Program-made: the position numbers and the translations under genes
Assembly: GCF_032854445.1 (NCBI RefSeq)
Contig: NC_088307.1
Location: 24,317,953-24,377,952 of the forward strand
Origin: Liolophura sinensis
Taxonomy: Eukaryota > Mollusca > Polyplacophora > Chitonida > Chitonidae
Length of the DNA: 60,000 nt
Direction of reading: 5' to 3'
The notes under the pieces: generated by a model
What the model saw: only the letters and a program-made list of their open reading frames with translations
What the model was told of the DNA's origin: nothing
Databases searched by the model: none
Part shown: positions 43,200-54,750 of the stretch, one piece after another
Layout of the letters: every line of letters begins with the position of its first letter
Numbering within the stretch: position 1 is the first letter of the stretch

Positions 43200-43425
43200 A
43201 TTCTTCAACCTTTTTTGCATGTTTGCAAGGTGTTTATTCAAGCACATTCTGATGGCATCCTTCTATGTTGACTGATACAATTATACTTTTTGTGAAGCCC
43301 TAACACTGGCAAATCCAACCAATGTGGTTTTGACTCCAAAATCAAATCAAAAATGTACATAAATTACACTGAAATTTGCTCTTTTATATGTGAAAGGGGT
43401 CGAGGAATTAAGGTACGGAACATCA
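43200..43425 (-). repeat. Partial R1 copy, inverted
   Basis: CTTCAACCTTTTTTGCATGT, GCAAGGTGTTTATTCAAGC and CTTTTTGTGAAGCCC correspond to the partial copy at 1,690-1,915, read backwards. Confidence 0.65.
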
Positions 43426-44650
43426 GCATTACTCACCTAAAGCTCCAGCAAATTGTTTTTATGCCACAGGCAACATAAAGCGGTATTTGATTTTCAAACA
43501 AGATTTAATAAAGGCCGCAGGTATTTTGTTTTGATTATCTCACTCTCATATCTTATAGTCGATTTCCACGTTACTTAGCTTATATCACGACACTTGCATA
43601 TGGCAGGCCGGACCCAATGTTGCCTCACTGGAAAACCATGCCAAAGAGACCAGAAACACACCACACCCAGTATCTCATTTGAAGTTTAGCAAACACACCG
43701 CATAAACAAGATAGTGCAGTTAAAAGTAAATAAAATCGTGACCACTAGGAAAATCAATTGAGCTGACAAGATAATAATTTTAATCAAATAGATGCGAGAT
43801 ATTTCTATAGCTTGAGAAATAAGCTTTTTGGGTCAATCAGTATTTTGCATTTCAGCCATGTCTGTGAGAATTCCAGGTTAAAATTTGATCAATAGAGTTA
43901 CCAAGCATGTCAACAAGAACAAAAAACGGCCTTGGAAGTTTAGGTCTGTTTCCACACCAGTCCCCTCCCGAAATATATGTAACCAAGGAACCATTACTTG
44001 TCATCTTTTCTTCTAAGGGCCATCTAACCTTGACCTACCGTGGAAATGATAAGAGCTTTCCTCTCCTGACCTTGAAACTCTTAAACTGAACCAAATTTTA
44101 TTTTAGGGATTTTCCTTTCCATGAAAAGGCGAATTTTCTCCACCTGAGAATGAATTTAACAGCTGCATGACTAATCATATAAAAGGAAAAATTTAGCTGC
44201 AAATTACCTAAATCTACTATATTGCCTTTATTCGGCCCAATGTATACACTCGTAATTGCCCTTGGTGCTGAGAATTGGATCAAAATATTGACGTCAGCGG
44301 TAAAATTTCATGCCCCATCAATCACCAGGAAATTACAATCACAGATATAATGGAGACAACTCTGGTGATGTTGATCCAAGGATGGGTGGGAACAAACCAC
44401 CTCAGTTTTTTTTTTTTTTTTTTGATTCTCCATATCGAGGGAAGTCACAACCCCGTGGTTCGAGCTGAATCAAGACTAAATAGGCAACAAGATTTGTGTG
44501 TGGGATGTTCGGATTTCAGGTGGGGCAGAATTACTATAGATTTCGCGCAAGAAAGTTTGTTTGAACTGAATAACATGTAAACTCGCAGTGTACCTGTGGA
44601 TAACACTGTAAATACAGATACCCCCAGTATCTATTCACCCAAAATCTCAG
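43426..44650. other. Probable helicase intron, no recognised exon
   Basis: A SINE B-related fragment at 43,610-43,680 and an 18-base T run at 44,406-44,423. Minus frames such as 44,283-44,098 have no helicase motif. Confidence 0.4.
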
Positions 44651-44654
44651 GACA

Positions 44655-44990
44655 GCCCATCAGTAAAATCTTGTAAAACACCAGTAAAATACATACATGT
44701 ACATACATAGCGCTGACAGTGCTCCAGCCTGTCAGTGAGGGAAATCTTGTAAAACACCAGTAAAATACATACATGTACATACATAACCATGACAGTGATC
44801 TACACTGTCAGTAAGTAGAATCTTGTAAAACATCAGTAAAGTACATTTATGTACATACGTAGCCATGACAGTGTCAGTGAGTGGAATCTTGTAATATACA
44901 TACATGTACATACATAGGCTTGACAGTGCTCCACCCTGTCAGCAAGTGAAATCAGTAAGAAAAAAAATACATGCATAGCAACGACAGTGC
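44655..44990 (+). repeat. ~80-bp tandem repeat, four copies
   Basis: ATCTTGTAAAACACCAGTAA, then ATACATACATGTACATACAT, then TGACAGTG and CTGTCAGT recur near 44,668, 44,744, 44,819 and 44,886, with shortening of the last units. Confidence 0.85.
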
Positions 44991-45029
44991 CCCACCTCAC
45001 CTGTTTTCTTTAAGCTGTGATGATGCCGA

Positions 45030-45110
45030 TCTCCTTAGGGGCTCATTAGCCTCTCACCAATGCGGTCGCTGCGAGTTCAAGTCCAGCTCATGCTGGCTTC
45101 CTCTCCTCAT
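45030..45110 (+). mobile_element. SINE A head fragment
   Basis: CCTCTCACCAATGCGGTCGC and GAGTTCAAGTCCAGCTCATG: box B region and adjoining body only. Confidence 0.8.
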
Positions 45111-45667
45111 AATACCAGTGGGTATACCTCAGATTCTCGTTTCTAAAGTATACCCCTTGATGTTAAGAGCGTACATACCGTACAGCTGGTTCTAAATTTC
45201 AAATTCAACATCGGTTTCGGCCAGTATATTATAAAAGGCAGGAACTGGAGTGCCCGGGGCAAGCCACCGACCAAGACAAATTACACTTTTTCAAAAGTCA
45301 AATTTCTGGAAGGCAAACAGTCCGAGTGAACTTCCTGTAAGGCTACAGTGAAGGCCTTGTGAATAATCTTTCTTGAAAAACGTGAGAAACAGTGGAATTG
45401 AGCCAACGTCAATTTAAAAGAAACATCTTGAACATTCCGTTAAAACACAAATTTCAACCATTATAGCAGTTTTTCAATGGAATTTCCATATACAATTCTT
45501 ATGAAAATGAGGCTAAAAATGATTTGTTTGTGTCATAAAAGCTTCATAAAACTGTGCAAATTATTTCTCTACACTTCTTAATTCTCTCAGAATGCTTCAA
45601 GATATTGGTCACGGAAGCGGCTGAAAAGGTTGAAGGATTACAGTAACATCCACTGAGCTAAAATTAC

Positions 45668-45892
45668 CTGGAGGCCCAAACAGACACCCCTGTCCCAACA
45701 CTATACGAATCAAAGCCTGCTGTTGACGCTGGTTGAGGCATATGTTAAACAGTTCCAGAGGCCCCGATTTTAGCTTCCTGTGACCGTGGGATCCAGGCGC
45801 AGGGGTCATGTTCACAGGCATCACCATCTCAGGTTCACGACACTGGGGGATCCACTGGGGCAACCTGGGCTTAACTTCCTCGGGGAATAACA
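45668..45892 (-). CDS. MOV10-like helicase exon with Walker A start
   Basis: Acceptor TTTCCATTTTCAG at 45,893-45,905, donor GTAATT after 45,668, 75 codons, phase 1 at both ends. The frame reads LFPEEVKPRLPQWIP, then LELFNICLNQRQQQALIRIV and ends LFGPPG exactly at the donor. LN-x2-Q-x2-A followed by LFGPPG is the Q-motif and first half of the ATP-binding P-loop of SF1 RNA helicases. The G-K-T part would lie in the next exon. MOV10-type proteins unwind RNA and restrict retroelements. Same strand as the terminal exon at 42.3 kb. The exons between were not found. Confidence 0.65.
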
Positions 45893-45929
45893 CTGAAAAT
45901 GGAAACAAGAAGAATTCGGTATCGTTTCG

Positions 45930-46142
45930 TTGGTCCATAAAGTATACACAGTTGACATAGCAACGGACCCGAGATTCATTCTCAGTTCGAAAATGTACAA
46001 AGCTGTTGTGGAACTGAAAGGAAAGGATAACGCCACTATTCTCCGTTATCCTTCGATAAACTCAGATGACATTGATGAATTGTACACCAGTGACGCCTTG
46101 TCGCCTAATACACTCAAAGTCCTCCAAAAAGGCCTGGTTTGA
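45930..46142 (+). CDS. Unassigned ORF, possible exon
   Basis: A + frame antisense to the region just upstream of the helicase exon. KVYTVDIATDPRFILSSKMY continues through an acidic segment (NSDDIDELYTSD) to TGA. The composition is coherent and not low-complexity. AAAGTATACACAG at 45,940-45,952 could act as a weak acceptor. No family recognised, and it may be chance. Confidence 0.2.
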   Translation: MVHKVYTVDIATDPRFILSSKMYKAVVELKGKDNATILRYPSINSDDIDELYTSDALSPNTLKVLQKGLV

Positions 46143-46269
46143 TAATGTCCCCTGGGATGTTGAATACATCTAAATTACCACCTGAGAGAAAGGTTAGTAT
46201 GTTTGTTGTATTCCTGTATAAGCCAGGATTCTGCTTGTAGGCTGAGGATCAACTTTGCCTGGTCCCTTT

Positions 46270-46425
46270 GCTTTGTTTCAATGTGACTGTGTGTTAAATG
46301 TGATGACAACACAGCATTTTGAGTAATTCTAGACCAGTGACGCCTGATATATTGTAAATAATATCACTTTCTTTTACCTAATTTTGTTTAGGCCATGGTG
46401 CTAGGGGGCGGGTAAATTGCTATCC
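46270..46425 (-). repeat. Family X fragment, inverted, cut by SINE A
   Basis: GTGATGACAACACAGCATTTTG, TCTAGACCAGTGACGCC and CATGGTGCTAGGGGGCGGG match the 35.04-kb copy. SINE A begins where the match ends. Confidence 0.7.
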
Positions 46426-46660
46426 AGGAGCCTCTCACCAATGCTGTCGCTGTGAGTTGAAGTCCAGTTAATGCTGGCTTCCTCTCTGACCGTATGTGGG
46501 AAGGCCTGTAGCAACCTGCGGACGGTAGGGGTTTCCCGCGGGGTGTACCAGGTTTCCTCCGACCACAATGCTAGCCGCCGTCTAAAAAGTGAAATATTCT
46601 TCAATACGGCGTAAAACACCAATCAAATAAATAAATAAATAAATAAATTAAAAAATACAT
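46426..46660 (+). mobile_element. SINE A
   Basis: Box B GCTGTCGCTGTGAGTTGAAG, body GCAACCTGCGGACGG, tail AAACACCAATCAAATAAATAAAT. The front of the head (box A) is missing. Confidence 0.85.
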
Positions 46661-46664
46661 AAAT

Positions 46665-46765
46665 AAATCTCACCATAATGTTGGCCGCCGTCTAAACAGT
46701 GATAGATTTTTGAGTACGGCGTAAAACACTAATCAAATAAAATAATAAATGAATAAATCAAATCG
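46665..46765 (+). mobile_element. Second SINE A tail in tandem
   Basis: CACCATAATGTTGGCCGCCG to AAACACTAATCAAATAAAAT repeats only the 3' third of the neighbouring SINE. It is probably a duplication of the tail or a truncated second insertion. Confidence 0.75.
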
Positions 46766-48559
46766 TGTTGCATGGTAGAATATCAGTTGTCGACAATAAA
46801 ATATATATCTCAATTGCGCTCTGATTTCCACTTTCATTCAAACTTCTCCAGTATTTCACCACGCACTCGAATATGATGTAGTGAGGTTATTTACCGGTTA
46901 AAAATCGCGATTTGTAATGATGACAGCAGAAAATTTCCCCTTCACCTTTACAGCATTACGCACCATAATATCTATGAACGGTTATCTTTTAATCCTTGAA
47001 TGAATTGAACTCTGTTGGTAGTTCCAACAAGTTAGTAGTTAGACTTCAATAATTTGTCAGATGAAGTCTCTTCGCACCTCATCCACATGTTGTTCCTAGA
47101 AATCCATCTTGTGTCAGTGTGACCTTAATTCTGATTCGCCTTTTTAAAATGAACACTCTGATTGGTCACAAAAGTTTCTTTGCCAGTGGTAGAATTTAAT
47201 TTTGCTCTTGTAGCTGCATGATCTCGCGATAGTATGGTTTCAGAGTCTGATGTTACGATATTCTGTTGCAAAACAAATGGATGTTGCTCACGCAAAACAA
47301 ATAACTTTCTACTCCCATGGAGGGATCGACCAGATCCGATGTCCTACCACCCCTTCTAGTGACAACGTTACTTTTCAATCCGTTTCCAGTGAAAAAAACC
47401 CAGTAAAAAAGAACAATTTAACATTTGCAACCTATGTGTGGGACATCCGGTTGACCTACTTACAACAATATTGATTATGATTGGTCAAATCTGTACACTT
47501 GATTGACAGTTTGGAAAGATCTATTGCCAAGCATATCGTGTATGTCCTATGTGCATCTGAGAATTGTTGGACTTTACTACAGACAATGGTCCAAACACCG
47601 TCAAGGGAACGTTGTATATGATGCTGCGACCTTGCAATTCAATTCAATCTGGACTTGTTTCGACAAACAAAAAGATCGTCGTGTTTTCGAACAGTGGAAT
47701 ACTTTAAGTGATATCTAGGCAAGATCGATTCCCTGATCTGGCTGAATGTCGGACTAGAGAGGATATAATGGAATTCGTCACCAATTTCATTTCATCACAA
47801 AGTTTACATATCCTATTTTCTCTTGGTATACCTGTCTAACGCCCAACTTCTACTGAAAGACGGTCATCACTGGTTCTAAATTGTGTAAGTACAAGTCTCT
47901 GTTTCAAAGGCAAGTCAACAGGATAATTTTCCAGCTTGATTAATTTATAATAAGCTGCTTTAGATGAATTTCTCACAGTATCATGCTATGTTTGGCCAAA
48001 ATCGTCCTTCAAGCTGGATTTAATGTTACTTTTACATAAAGGTGGTAACTCTGGCATCCTTACATTACGGTAACCTGCGTTATGCAGACATAATTTAATG
48101 AAATCTATCCTTTTATGCTGGAAGAATCCAGTTTCTTTGTCGGCAAGCATTAATTCATACATTAATGAGGATTATTTCTCATGTTCCAGACATCAGAAAA
48201 CATGGTTCCAATAACCAAACATATTGCTTTTAATAAGTATGTTAAGAGGGTATCGTCCTAGTTCACCACAGACCATGGATAGTGGAGTGCTTTCCCCCAG
48301 CACACAATATCTGGCGCAAAATTTTCATTGACATTGTCAAAGATTGTATGGTCTTCAAACCCCCGTATTTCCCAAATTTGCATTACATTGCACCAGATAG
48401 GTTGAGTTGAAAGTCGACAGGAATGCCATATTTCCTTCTTTTTCTCTTCAAAAAATATATTCCCCTTAAATCACTGTTTACAAGGGTTTACCTACCCTTT
48501 AAAAAGCTTCTAGACTTAGGGCATATTAATCTTAGATAGCTGTAATGGTCAACTATGGA
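46766..48559. other. Unassigned region
   Basis: Two + frames, 47,250-47,474 and 47,503-47,718, have non-simple composition but no recognised motif. The second ends FEQWNTLSDI. They may be debris of a larger element. I see no splice-site support. Confidence 0.3.
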
Positions 48560-48946
48560 TATTTAACTTGCACAATCTGCATTAGGAACCGAATGCATTT
48601 AAAGTTTTTGGAGGTCATTTGCTCTGTCAGCAGCTACCATAGTATCATCAGGATAAATAATAACCTGTATACGTAAAAACGAAACAACATTATGATAGTT
48701 TTTGACGTCAATATTGGTACAATGTTTGCTGATTAAAAATTCTTCCAGGTGATTCATAAAGAGAGGGGAGATAATAGATCTTTTCCTACAGGCAAAAACT
48801 CCGTTCTGTGAAACACAAGACTTAATATTCTGGTAAATGTTACAAAGCACAGTGAAAATTTTACCAGTAACATTAAATGATAGTGAATTTTGCCAGAGCC
48901 CATTTCTCCATACAGTGTAAAATGCCTTTCCAAAGTCTATACAGGT
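48560..48946 (-). pseudogene. LINE reverse-transcriptase fragment, arm B
   Basis: LCNIYQNIKSCVSQNGV, then SPLFMNHLEEFLISKHC and IIYPDDTMVAAD on -. It is the sister of 21,240-21,540 and is interrupted at 48,946 by the LTR element. Its upstream remainder continues at 54,755-54,830. The catalytic-loop motif has Pro before DD. Confidence 0.75.
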
Positions 48947-48950
48947 ATAA

Positions 48951-49435
48951 TGTTACGGCCGAAGTAACAAATCGACGACCTTATCCAAAAGTAGAGAATG
49001 AACACACAACCGGTAACAGTTTCCAACTTTTATTTCACCAAGCAATAGGATAGTTGGGGTGCGCCGATAAATGGGGGTCATTTCGTCACTGACATCCTAA
49101 GGCTTTTGCCTGCCAACCTTATCCAGGTAGCTAGGCTGTTGCCGCTTCGAAGAGGCCCGGGAGCTTCTGCAGCTCCGTGTCAGCCTCCCTCGTACCCGGC
49201 TTACAGCCCCATATATACGGATAGTCACGTGACTAGTTGACTTGATGCGCCATTACTCGTCTTCGAGTAAATTTTACAGAAAAGGCGTACACCAAGATAA
49301 CATTTATTAATGAATGACAGAATGATTAACAAAAGAAATATTACTGGAATGATTGTAAATAGTAGATGAACAACGAACAGTTTTAAAACCCTTTTCACTA
49401 GTTTATTCATAATCCAGTCACTCGGTCACATCCGT
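48951..49435 (-). repeat. 3' LTR of the Gypsy element
   Basis: 48,951-49,251 matches the other LTR (54,402-54,708) with roughly 7% differences by eye. Beyond GATGCGCCA the two differ completely. Here about 180 bp of unrelated AT-rich DNA follows up to a pyrimidine stretch (TTTTCTTTTTGG near 49,440), which on - would be the polypurine tract. Confidence 0.8.
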
Positions 49436-49781
49436 GAGGGTTTTCTTTTTGGCCATGCCATGACACTGGGTCCCGGCTTCAGTACCACTTCGTGGGCCGG
49501 TCTGGGTACTGCCGTCCGCCATCCTGATGTCAGTGCGTATTGCGCATGCCGGGCGGGGTATGTCGACTTGGATAGCAACAAGTTTCATTTGGCGTGTATG
49601 CTGCTTTGGAATTGTCTTGGCGATTCGCCTGATCTTGGCTGGAGAGACATCTCTGATCGGCTAAGCTCCGTCCTCCAAAATTACTGGGGTACCAGCGGGC
49701 ATGACCTTTCCTCGAATGTCCGGCGTACGCCGCGCCACACGGCATCCTTCCTCGGGCGGCATAGCGCGTACGTTTATTAGC

Positions 49782-50171
49782 TTAGCGTCGCGGATCTCGC
49801 AGATCTTGGGAATGTTCCAAGACAATCTGTGGCGCAACTCCTTTGGTCTGTTCAATAATCCTCTCTTCAAACGGCTTTAGCCTGTCGACGTGAACGATTT
49901 TTGTTTTCTTCCCAATCTCATGTGGTCCGTGCCAAAAGTTCTGCAACTTCGGAGTTAGGCCTTTCCGGCGTTGCGGAGTGTACAGCCATACCTTATCGCC
50001 TATGCGATATGCCTGCCAATTCAAATTGGTATCATAAAGTCTTTTCTGACGACGCAGACAATTACCAAGGTGAATTTGTGCAATGTCATGGAATGAGCGT
50101 CCACGAACTCGGTAGTACTCTGAGCTGCAGTGGTGGGACATCCTGACACGATTTCTACTGGTGTTGCTCAT
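49782..50171 (-). pseudogene. Gypsy integrase C-terminus
   Basis: DKVWLYTPQRRKGLTPKLQN, then WHGPHEI and VHVDRLKPF: the basic strand and GPY/F-type module at the end of Ty3/Gypsy integrases. Open for 129 codons, but in a different frame from the core upstream. Confidence 0.85.
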
Positions 50172-50272
50172 TCGCGGCCAATATCAGCATGTATGGGGTG
50201 AACCAGGTAGTCTGATGCTCTGCAGAACGCGCTATACAAACAAACTGCAGGTGAAGGTCCCAATATTTCTGA

Positions 50273-50608
50273 TCAGCACTTACAGACCCACAGTGACAGA
50301 GTGCGGTAAAATCTTTCCACCATATCATCCCATTGTGAGTGGTAGAGCGTGGTCCTGGTCTTGTGCACTCCCAACAAAAAACACAGTTCCGCCATCAAGA
50401 CAGACTCAAACTGACGCCCTTGGTTAATGTGGATAATACACACTATACCAAATCGACTGATTACATCATCAACAAGCTTTCTTGCCACAGTTTCGGCATC
50501 TATGTTTTGGAGCGGAAATGCTTCGGGCCACATGGTGAAGTAGTCTTGCACCACAAGGAAGTAAAAGTTTCCCCTTGGAGTTTTCGGTAAGGGTCCTAGC
50601 AAGTCCAT
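50273..50608 (-). pseudogene. Gypsy integrase catalytic core
   Basis: Begins MDLLGPLPKTPRGNFYFLVV and runs to MVERFYRTL. The first core Asp (VVQDYF) and the Glu (MVERF) are present. The middle acidic position sits in IHINQGRQFE and is Asn, so the DDE triad is broken. Confidence 0.88.
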
Positions 50609-50689
50609 TGTAATCCTTTATATGGGGACAACAGCACCAGTACACTGCATCGGAGCTCTTCGGCGTCGACCCGGGGATTTTCACTTGGT

Positions 50690-51300
50690 ACAGCGGTCAC
50701 AAGTCCTACACCAGCGCCGCACGTCTCTCTGAAGTCCTGGTCAGTAAAATCGATGTCTAACCTTACTCAGTGTTTTTCTGACAGCAAGATGTCCTCCATT
50801 TGGTGAGCCGTGACAGTGCTCCAATATCAGGCTTCTTTGGGAGAACGGAACTATGATTTGATCTCTGAGGTGTCGACCTTTGTCATCGAACCACTTTCGA
50901 CACAGCAACCCGTTTACGACATGTAGTTGTCCCCAGTGACCCCAGTACGCTTTCGCTTCAAAGTTCTGTAGCGACATTTTGTCCCAGTTTGGTCGGATTG
51001 CTGACTCCACACATTTTCTCATTCGCGAAATCGAAGGGTCCTTATCTCGAGCTACCTTTAGTTGGGTTTCGGAATGGCACAGTGAAACGGCTCTTATTGC
51101 CATTTGGTCAGGGCAAGTAGGCCGATGATCGATTCCACCCGAACGGGAAAGGCCATCGGTATTACAATGGCTCTTACCGGGTCTGTGTTGTACATTGAAG
51201 TCATACGCGGATAGCCCATCAAGCCATCTCGCCAGTTGACCTTCCGGGTTCTTAAGGTCCATCATCCAGCTCAAAGCGTGATGATCGGTTCGTAGTGGGA
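50690..51300 (-). pseudogene. Gypsy RNase H end and integrase zinc domain
   Basis: NPEGQLARWLDGLSAYDFNV and HRPGKSHCNTDGLSR are the hallmark end of Gypsy RNase H. The HHCC zinc-binding part of integrase follows: LEHCHGSPNGGHLAV, then RRWCRTCDRCTK just past the frame end near 50,690-50,735. Stops and a frame change separate the pieces. Confidence 0.88.
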
Positions 51301-51516
51301 AATGGTGTCGGTAAAGGTACGGTCGAAAGAACTATGGCCAAAAGCTTTTTGAGTGTAACGCAGTAACGTTTTTTGCTTTTACTTGCCATAGGCAATTACT
51401 CTCTCTACGCCATCCTGGATATGGGAGAGAACACCACCTGTACCATTTTCACAGGCATCTGTGTCCAAAATGAAGGATATGTAAAATATCGGGTGTGCCA
51501 TTATTGGTCCACTGGT

Positions 51517-52041
51517 TCACTCGTTCTTTAACCTGTCCGGATCCGGTCCAATACCATCTCCAATCACCACATAGCCGAGAAATAGGACTCTTCTCGAGAA
51601 CACGTCCGTCCTTAACCGTAGACCCACATCTCGTAATCTCTGCAAGACTTTCTCCAGTCGGTCGAGATGTTCGTCAAATGTTATGTTGAAGATAATTATA
51701 TCATCCGGATAAATCAAACAAATGTCTGGGCGTGACCCAGCATACGCGGTCTGCATGAGCCGCTCGAAGGTGCTGGGCGCGTTGCGGAGACCGAACGGGA
51801 AAACATTGAATTGAGAGAAACCTCTGTGTGTGCTAAAGGCAGTTTTCATCTTGTCTCTTTCCTCCATTTCTACTTGCCAGTAGCCACTCATGAAATCAAT
51901 GGTGGAGAACCATGAGCACCCAGCAAGCGCATCCAAGGAGTCATCTACTCTAGGGTGTGGATAAGCGTCCTTGATAGTTACGTTATTCAGGAGCCGATAA
52001 TTGAGGCAAAATCTTTGACTGCAATCCTTTTTACGCACCAA
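51517..52041 (-). pseudogene. Gypsy reverse transcriptase palm
   Basis: FSTIDFMSGYWQVEM (first catalytic Asp) and NVFPFGLRNAPSTFERLM precede IYPDDIIIF, the YxDD loop. The block LFLGYVV closes the domain. Apart from a loop residue the RT catalytic aspartates are kept, but the frame ends early. Confidence 0.92.
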
Positions 52042-52091
52042 GACTATAGGTGACGATCAGGGACTATTCGATGGCTCGATAACCCCTTTAC

Positions 52092-53025
52092 TCAACATGT
52101 TTGTGACCTGTTATCAATTTCGGTTCGCTCCTGAGGAGACATACGCCGTGCTTGTTGTCTTATAGGTCTCGACGTCCCAGTGTCAATAGAGTGTTGTACT
52201 ACCTTCGTTCGCCGAAGCTCATCATTTGTACCGGTAAAACGGTGGGCATACCTGTCCAGCAGGCTTCTGGCCTTTCTTCTTTGGTCCAGCCCCAAATAAA
52301 GTGTCGCTTCTAATTCATCAAGATGGTTGTTTGAAGCTGCCACACTTTGCGTCGGCTGGGTCTGAAGGACTGTCCTGATGGGATGCAAATAACCCATCAT
52401 GGACTCTCGGTACAATTTCTGCGGCTCATCTGTTAGGTTCAGAAGCCTGATAGGGACGCCTCCCTCTCTAGAGACCAAACTCCTGGCCACCAGTACGCCC
52501 ATCCCTGAGGCTAAGCAATCATTTGGCTCGAAGAAGTATACAGACTTTGGCTACCGAAAGACAAGACTTTCCCTCCCACCAAAGTCTCATGCAAAGCCTC
52601 ATACACAGCAGCAACTAGTGCTCTCTTCGTCCTTCCTCTGCATCCAAACATCCGCAAAGCGGAAACAACTCTGCCCTAGATCAAGAACGCATCTGTATTC
52701 CTGCATGAAGTCCATACCCAGCAGTCCTTGACCTTCTATCATGGGAACGACAGCTTCGTGTTTAACAGTCTGCCCCGCAATTTCAAAGTCAAAACACGCA
52801 TAAACCCGTGTAGACAAGGGTTTACCATCTGCCAAAGTCAACGTCTGTTGACATCTCCAACAGTGCAGGTCGTCTTGTTTCCTGAATTTTCTCAAATGTC
52901 TGGTAAGAGATTATCCTCACGGTTGCGCCCGTGTATATGCCAAGGTCAGCGGACTCGTTGTTTACCTTGCAAGGGATACACAGCCCACGCCCAAGATTAC
53001 GAAGGGTTATCCCTAAGGTTTTCAC
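52092..53025 (-). pseudogene. Gypsy protease and RT N-terminal region
   Basis: Pieces at 53,025-52,822 and 52,895-52,599 carry an aspartic-protease-like segment. The active-site triad lies in LGIYTGATV, with Tyr in place of the catalytic Asp. 52,502-52,092 carries HSIDTGTSRPIRQQARRMSP, the conserved lead into Gypsy RT. Confidence 0.8.
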
Positions 53026-53118
53026 CTCTTGAAGGCTCGCCCACGTGTTATGTGTCTTCTGTTGATTGTTGATGGCTCCTCTCTTTGGATTTGGGCAGTC
53101 ACGCCTACAGTGACCTGT

Positions 53119-54395
53119 CTATGCACGGCTGAAGCAACTGTCTGGCGTTTCTTTGTTGCGTCGTCTTTGAATCTGTTGTGGCCGCTTTCCCGGTGAGTGT
53201 TTCACAATTAGTTCCTGGATGAACCCAACTATTTCCTGGCGGAAACGGGCACTTTTGTCTCGACTTTCATCCCCGGCTATCTCGTCTGCCCCTCCCCTCA
53301 GCTTTGATTTCTTGCCAGACCGCGCCTCTTCGGCTTTCTGGCAGGCGTCTAATTCTACGGCCATGTGTAGCGTCTCGTCGAATGTGCTCGGGCGAGTCCC
53401 CTGAATTCGAAGTCGCATCTCCGAATCGGGCAGAGCAGAACAAACTAGTCCTTGACTAACGTGTCCAGCACTTCTGCAGGCACTTAAGGGTAGCCTAAGG
53501 CCACAAGTCTTCTGATCGCTTGGCCGTTCCAAGAATGACTCACCAGCTTTCAGTGGTCTTCCGCTCAGTTCGAACTTGTATAATTCCGCCATGTTTGGAG
53601 GCGCAAATCGTTGTCGCAGAGCCTTTACCATGGCTCTGTAGCTTGCACCTGACCCACCGTCAACATGACAACATGAGTACTTGCTGTGCAGTTCCTCGGA
53701 GGCTAACAAAAAGGTATATGCCGTTCTCGTGCTCATTCCATTGGTTGAGTTTGGAACAGGCTTCGAAATGAGTCTCGTAGTCAATCCACGGTGTACACCC
53801 ATCAAAACATGCCGGATTCACCAACGGCTCTCGGCCCTTAGTCGTTGCGACCACAGGAGAATCCTCCCTGTCTCGGTGACGCAACTGTTTGTCATTCTCC
53901 GAAGCAGCTCTTTCTGCCACATGACTCGTAACAGGTAGTGGAAGCTTTCTTAGATTCAATTCAGTGAACTCCCTCTCCAGTTTCGCTATATTTCTGGAGG
54001 TTGTCAGTATCTCTGCCTCCATTTCTTGTACACTGTCGGGTAGGTTGTTCGTGCCATGTCTAACGCTTCTGTGGCTCACAGAAGCAATCCCCTACGTACC
54101 TATGGATGCCAAAACCAACCTTAGAAGTGTTACTCACTTTGCTCGAGCGACCTCTCGGCGTCTGCTCATCAACGTTCGTAAAGAGCCCTGTATCACGGCC
54201 AATGCCTGAATCCGCCCTTCTACGTCCGGTCCGCTGGGTCACGTAATCTACGAGTTCCCATGTATCATCCGGAAAACCATCCTCTCGGCGCGATCTTTCC
54301 GTTAGAAAGACGTTTGAGCCCGGCTCACGCCTGGCGTCAGCCAGGAAATCTATTACTCCACTAGTCGTCAGTCCAGCGTATCCCACCGCTGCCAC
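53119..54395 (-). pseudogene. Gypsy gag region
   Basis: Three overlapping frame pieces (54,395-54,060; 54,079-53,660; 53,805-53,119) cover a capsid-like stretch: FDGCTPWIDYETHFEACSKL, then ALRQRFAPPN and the LPDSEMRLRIQG segment. They end in a CCHC knuckle region near 53,130-53,100 where the second Cys is lost and a stop interrupts. Confidence 0.8.
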
Positions 54396-54401
54396 TAAAT
54401 T

Positions 54402-54750
54402 TGTTACGGCCGGAGTAACAAATTGACGACCTTATCCAAAAGTAGAGAATGGAACAGACAACCGGTAGCAGTTTCCAACTTTTATTTCACCAAGCAATAG
54501 GATAGTACCGTTCGCCGATAGATGGCGGTCAGCTATTCGGTCACTGACACCCTAAGGCTTATGCCTGCCAACCTTATCCAGGTAGCTAGCCTTTCGTCGC
54601 TTCGAGGGGGCCCGGGAGTCTCTGCAGCTCCGTGTCAGTCTCCCTCGTACCCGGCTTACAGCCCCATATATACGGATAGTCACGTGACTAGTTGACCTGA
54701 TGCGCCAGCTACCGGCACACACATATATGCATAGGTCAAAGGTAACAACA
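54402..54750 (-). repeat. 5' LTR of the Gypsy element
   Basis: 349 bp, TG...CA ends on -. Directly inside, TGGCAGCGGTGGGAT on - is a plausible primer-binding site for a Leu/Ser-type tRNA. The outer 42 bp differ from the other LTR. Confidence 0.85.

Larger units (their letters stand above)
48951..54750 (-). mobile_element. Ty3/Gypsy LTR retrotransposon, decayed
   Basis: 5.8 kb, starting TGTTACGGCC and ending GGTAACAACA on +, with ATAA on both sides (48,947-48,950 and 54,751-54,754). Removing the element rejoins a LINE fragment that is intact in arm A, which proves the insertion. Domain order on - is gag, protease, RT, RNase H, integrase, the Ty3/Gypsy order. Coding sequence is spread over at least seven frame pieces with several lost catalytic residues, so the copy is dead. 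It is flanked by LTRs that match over about 300 bp but differ in the outer part. Confidence 0.93.
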
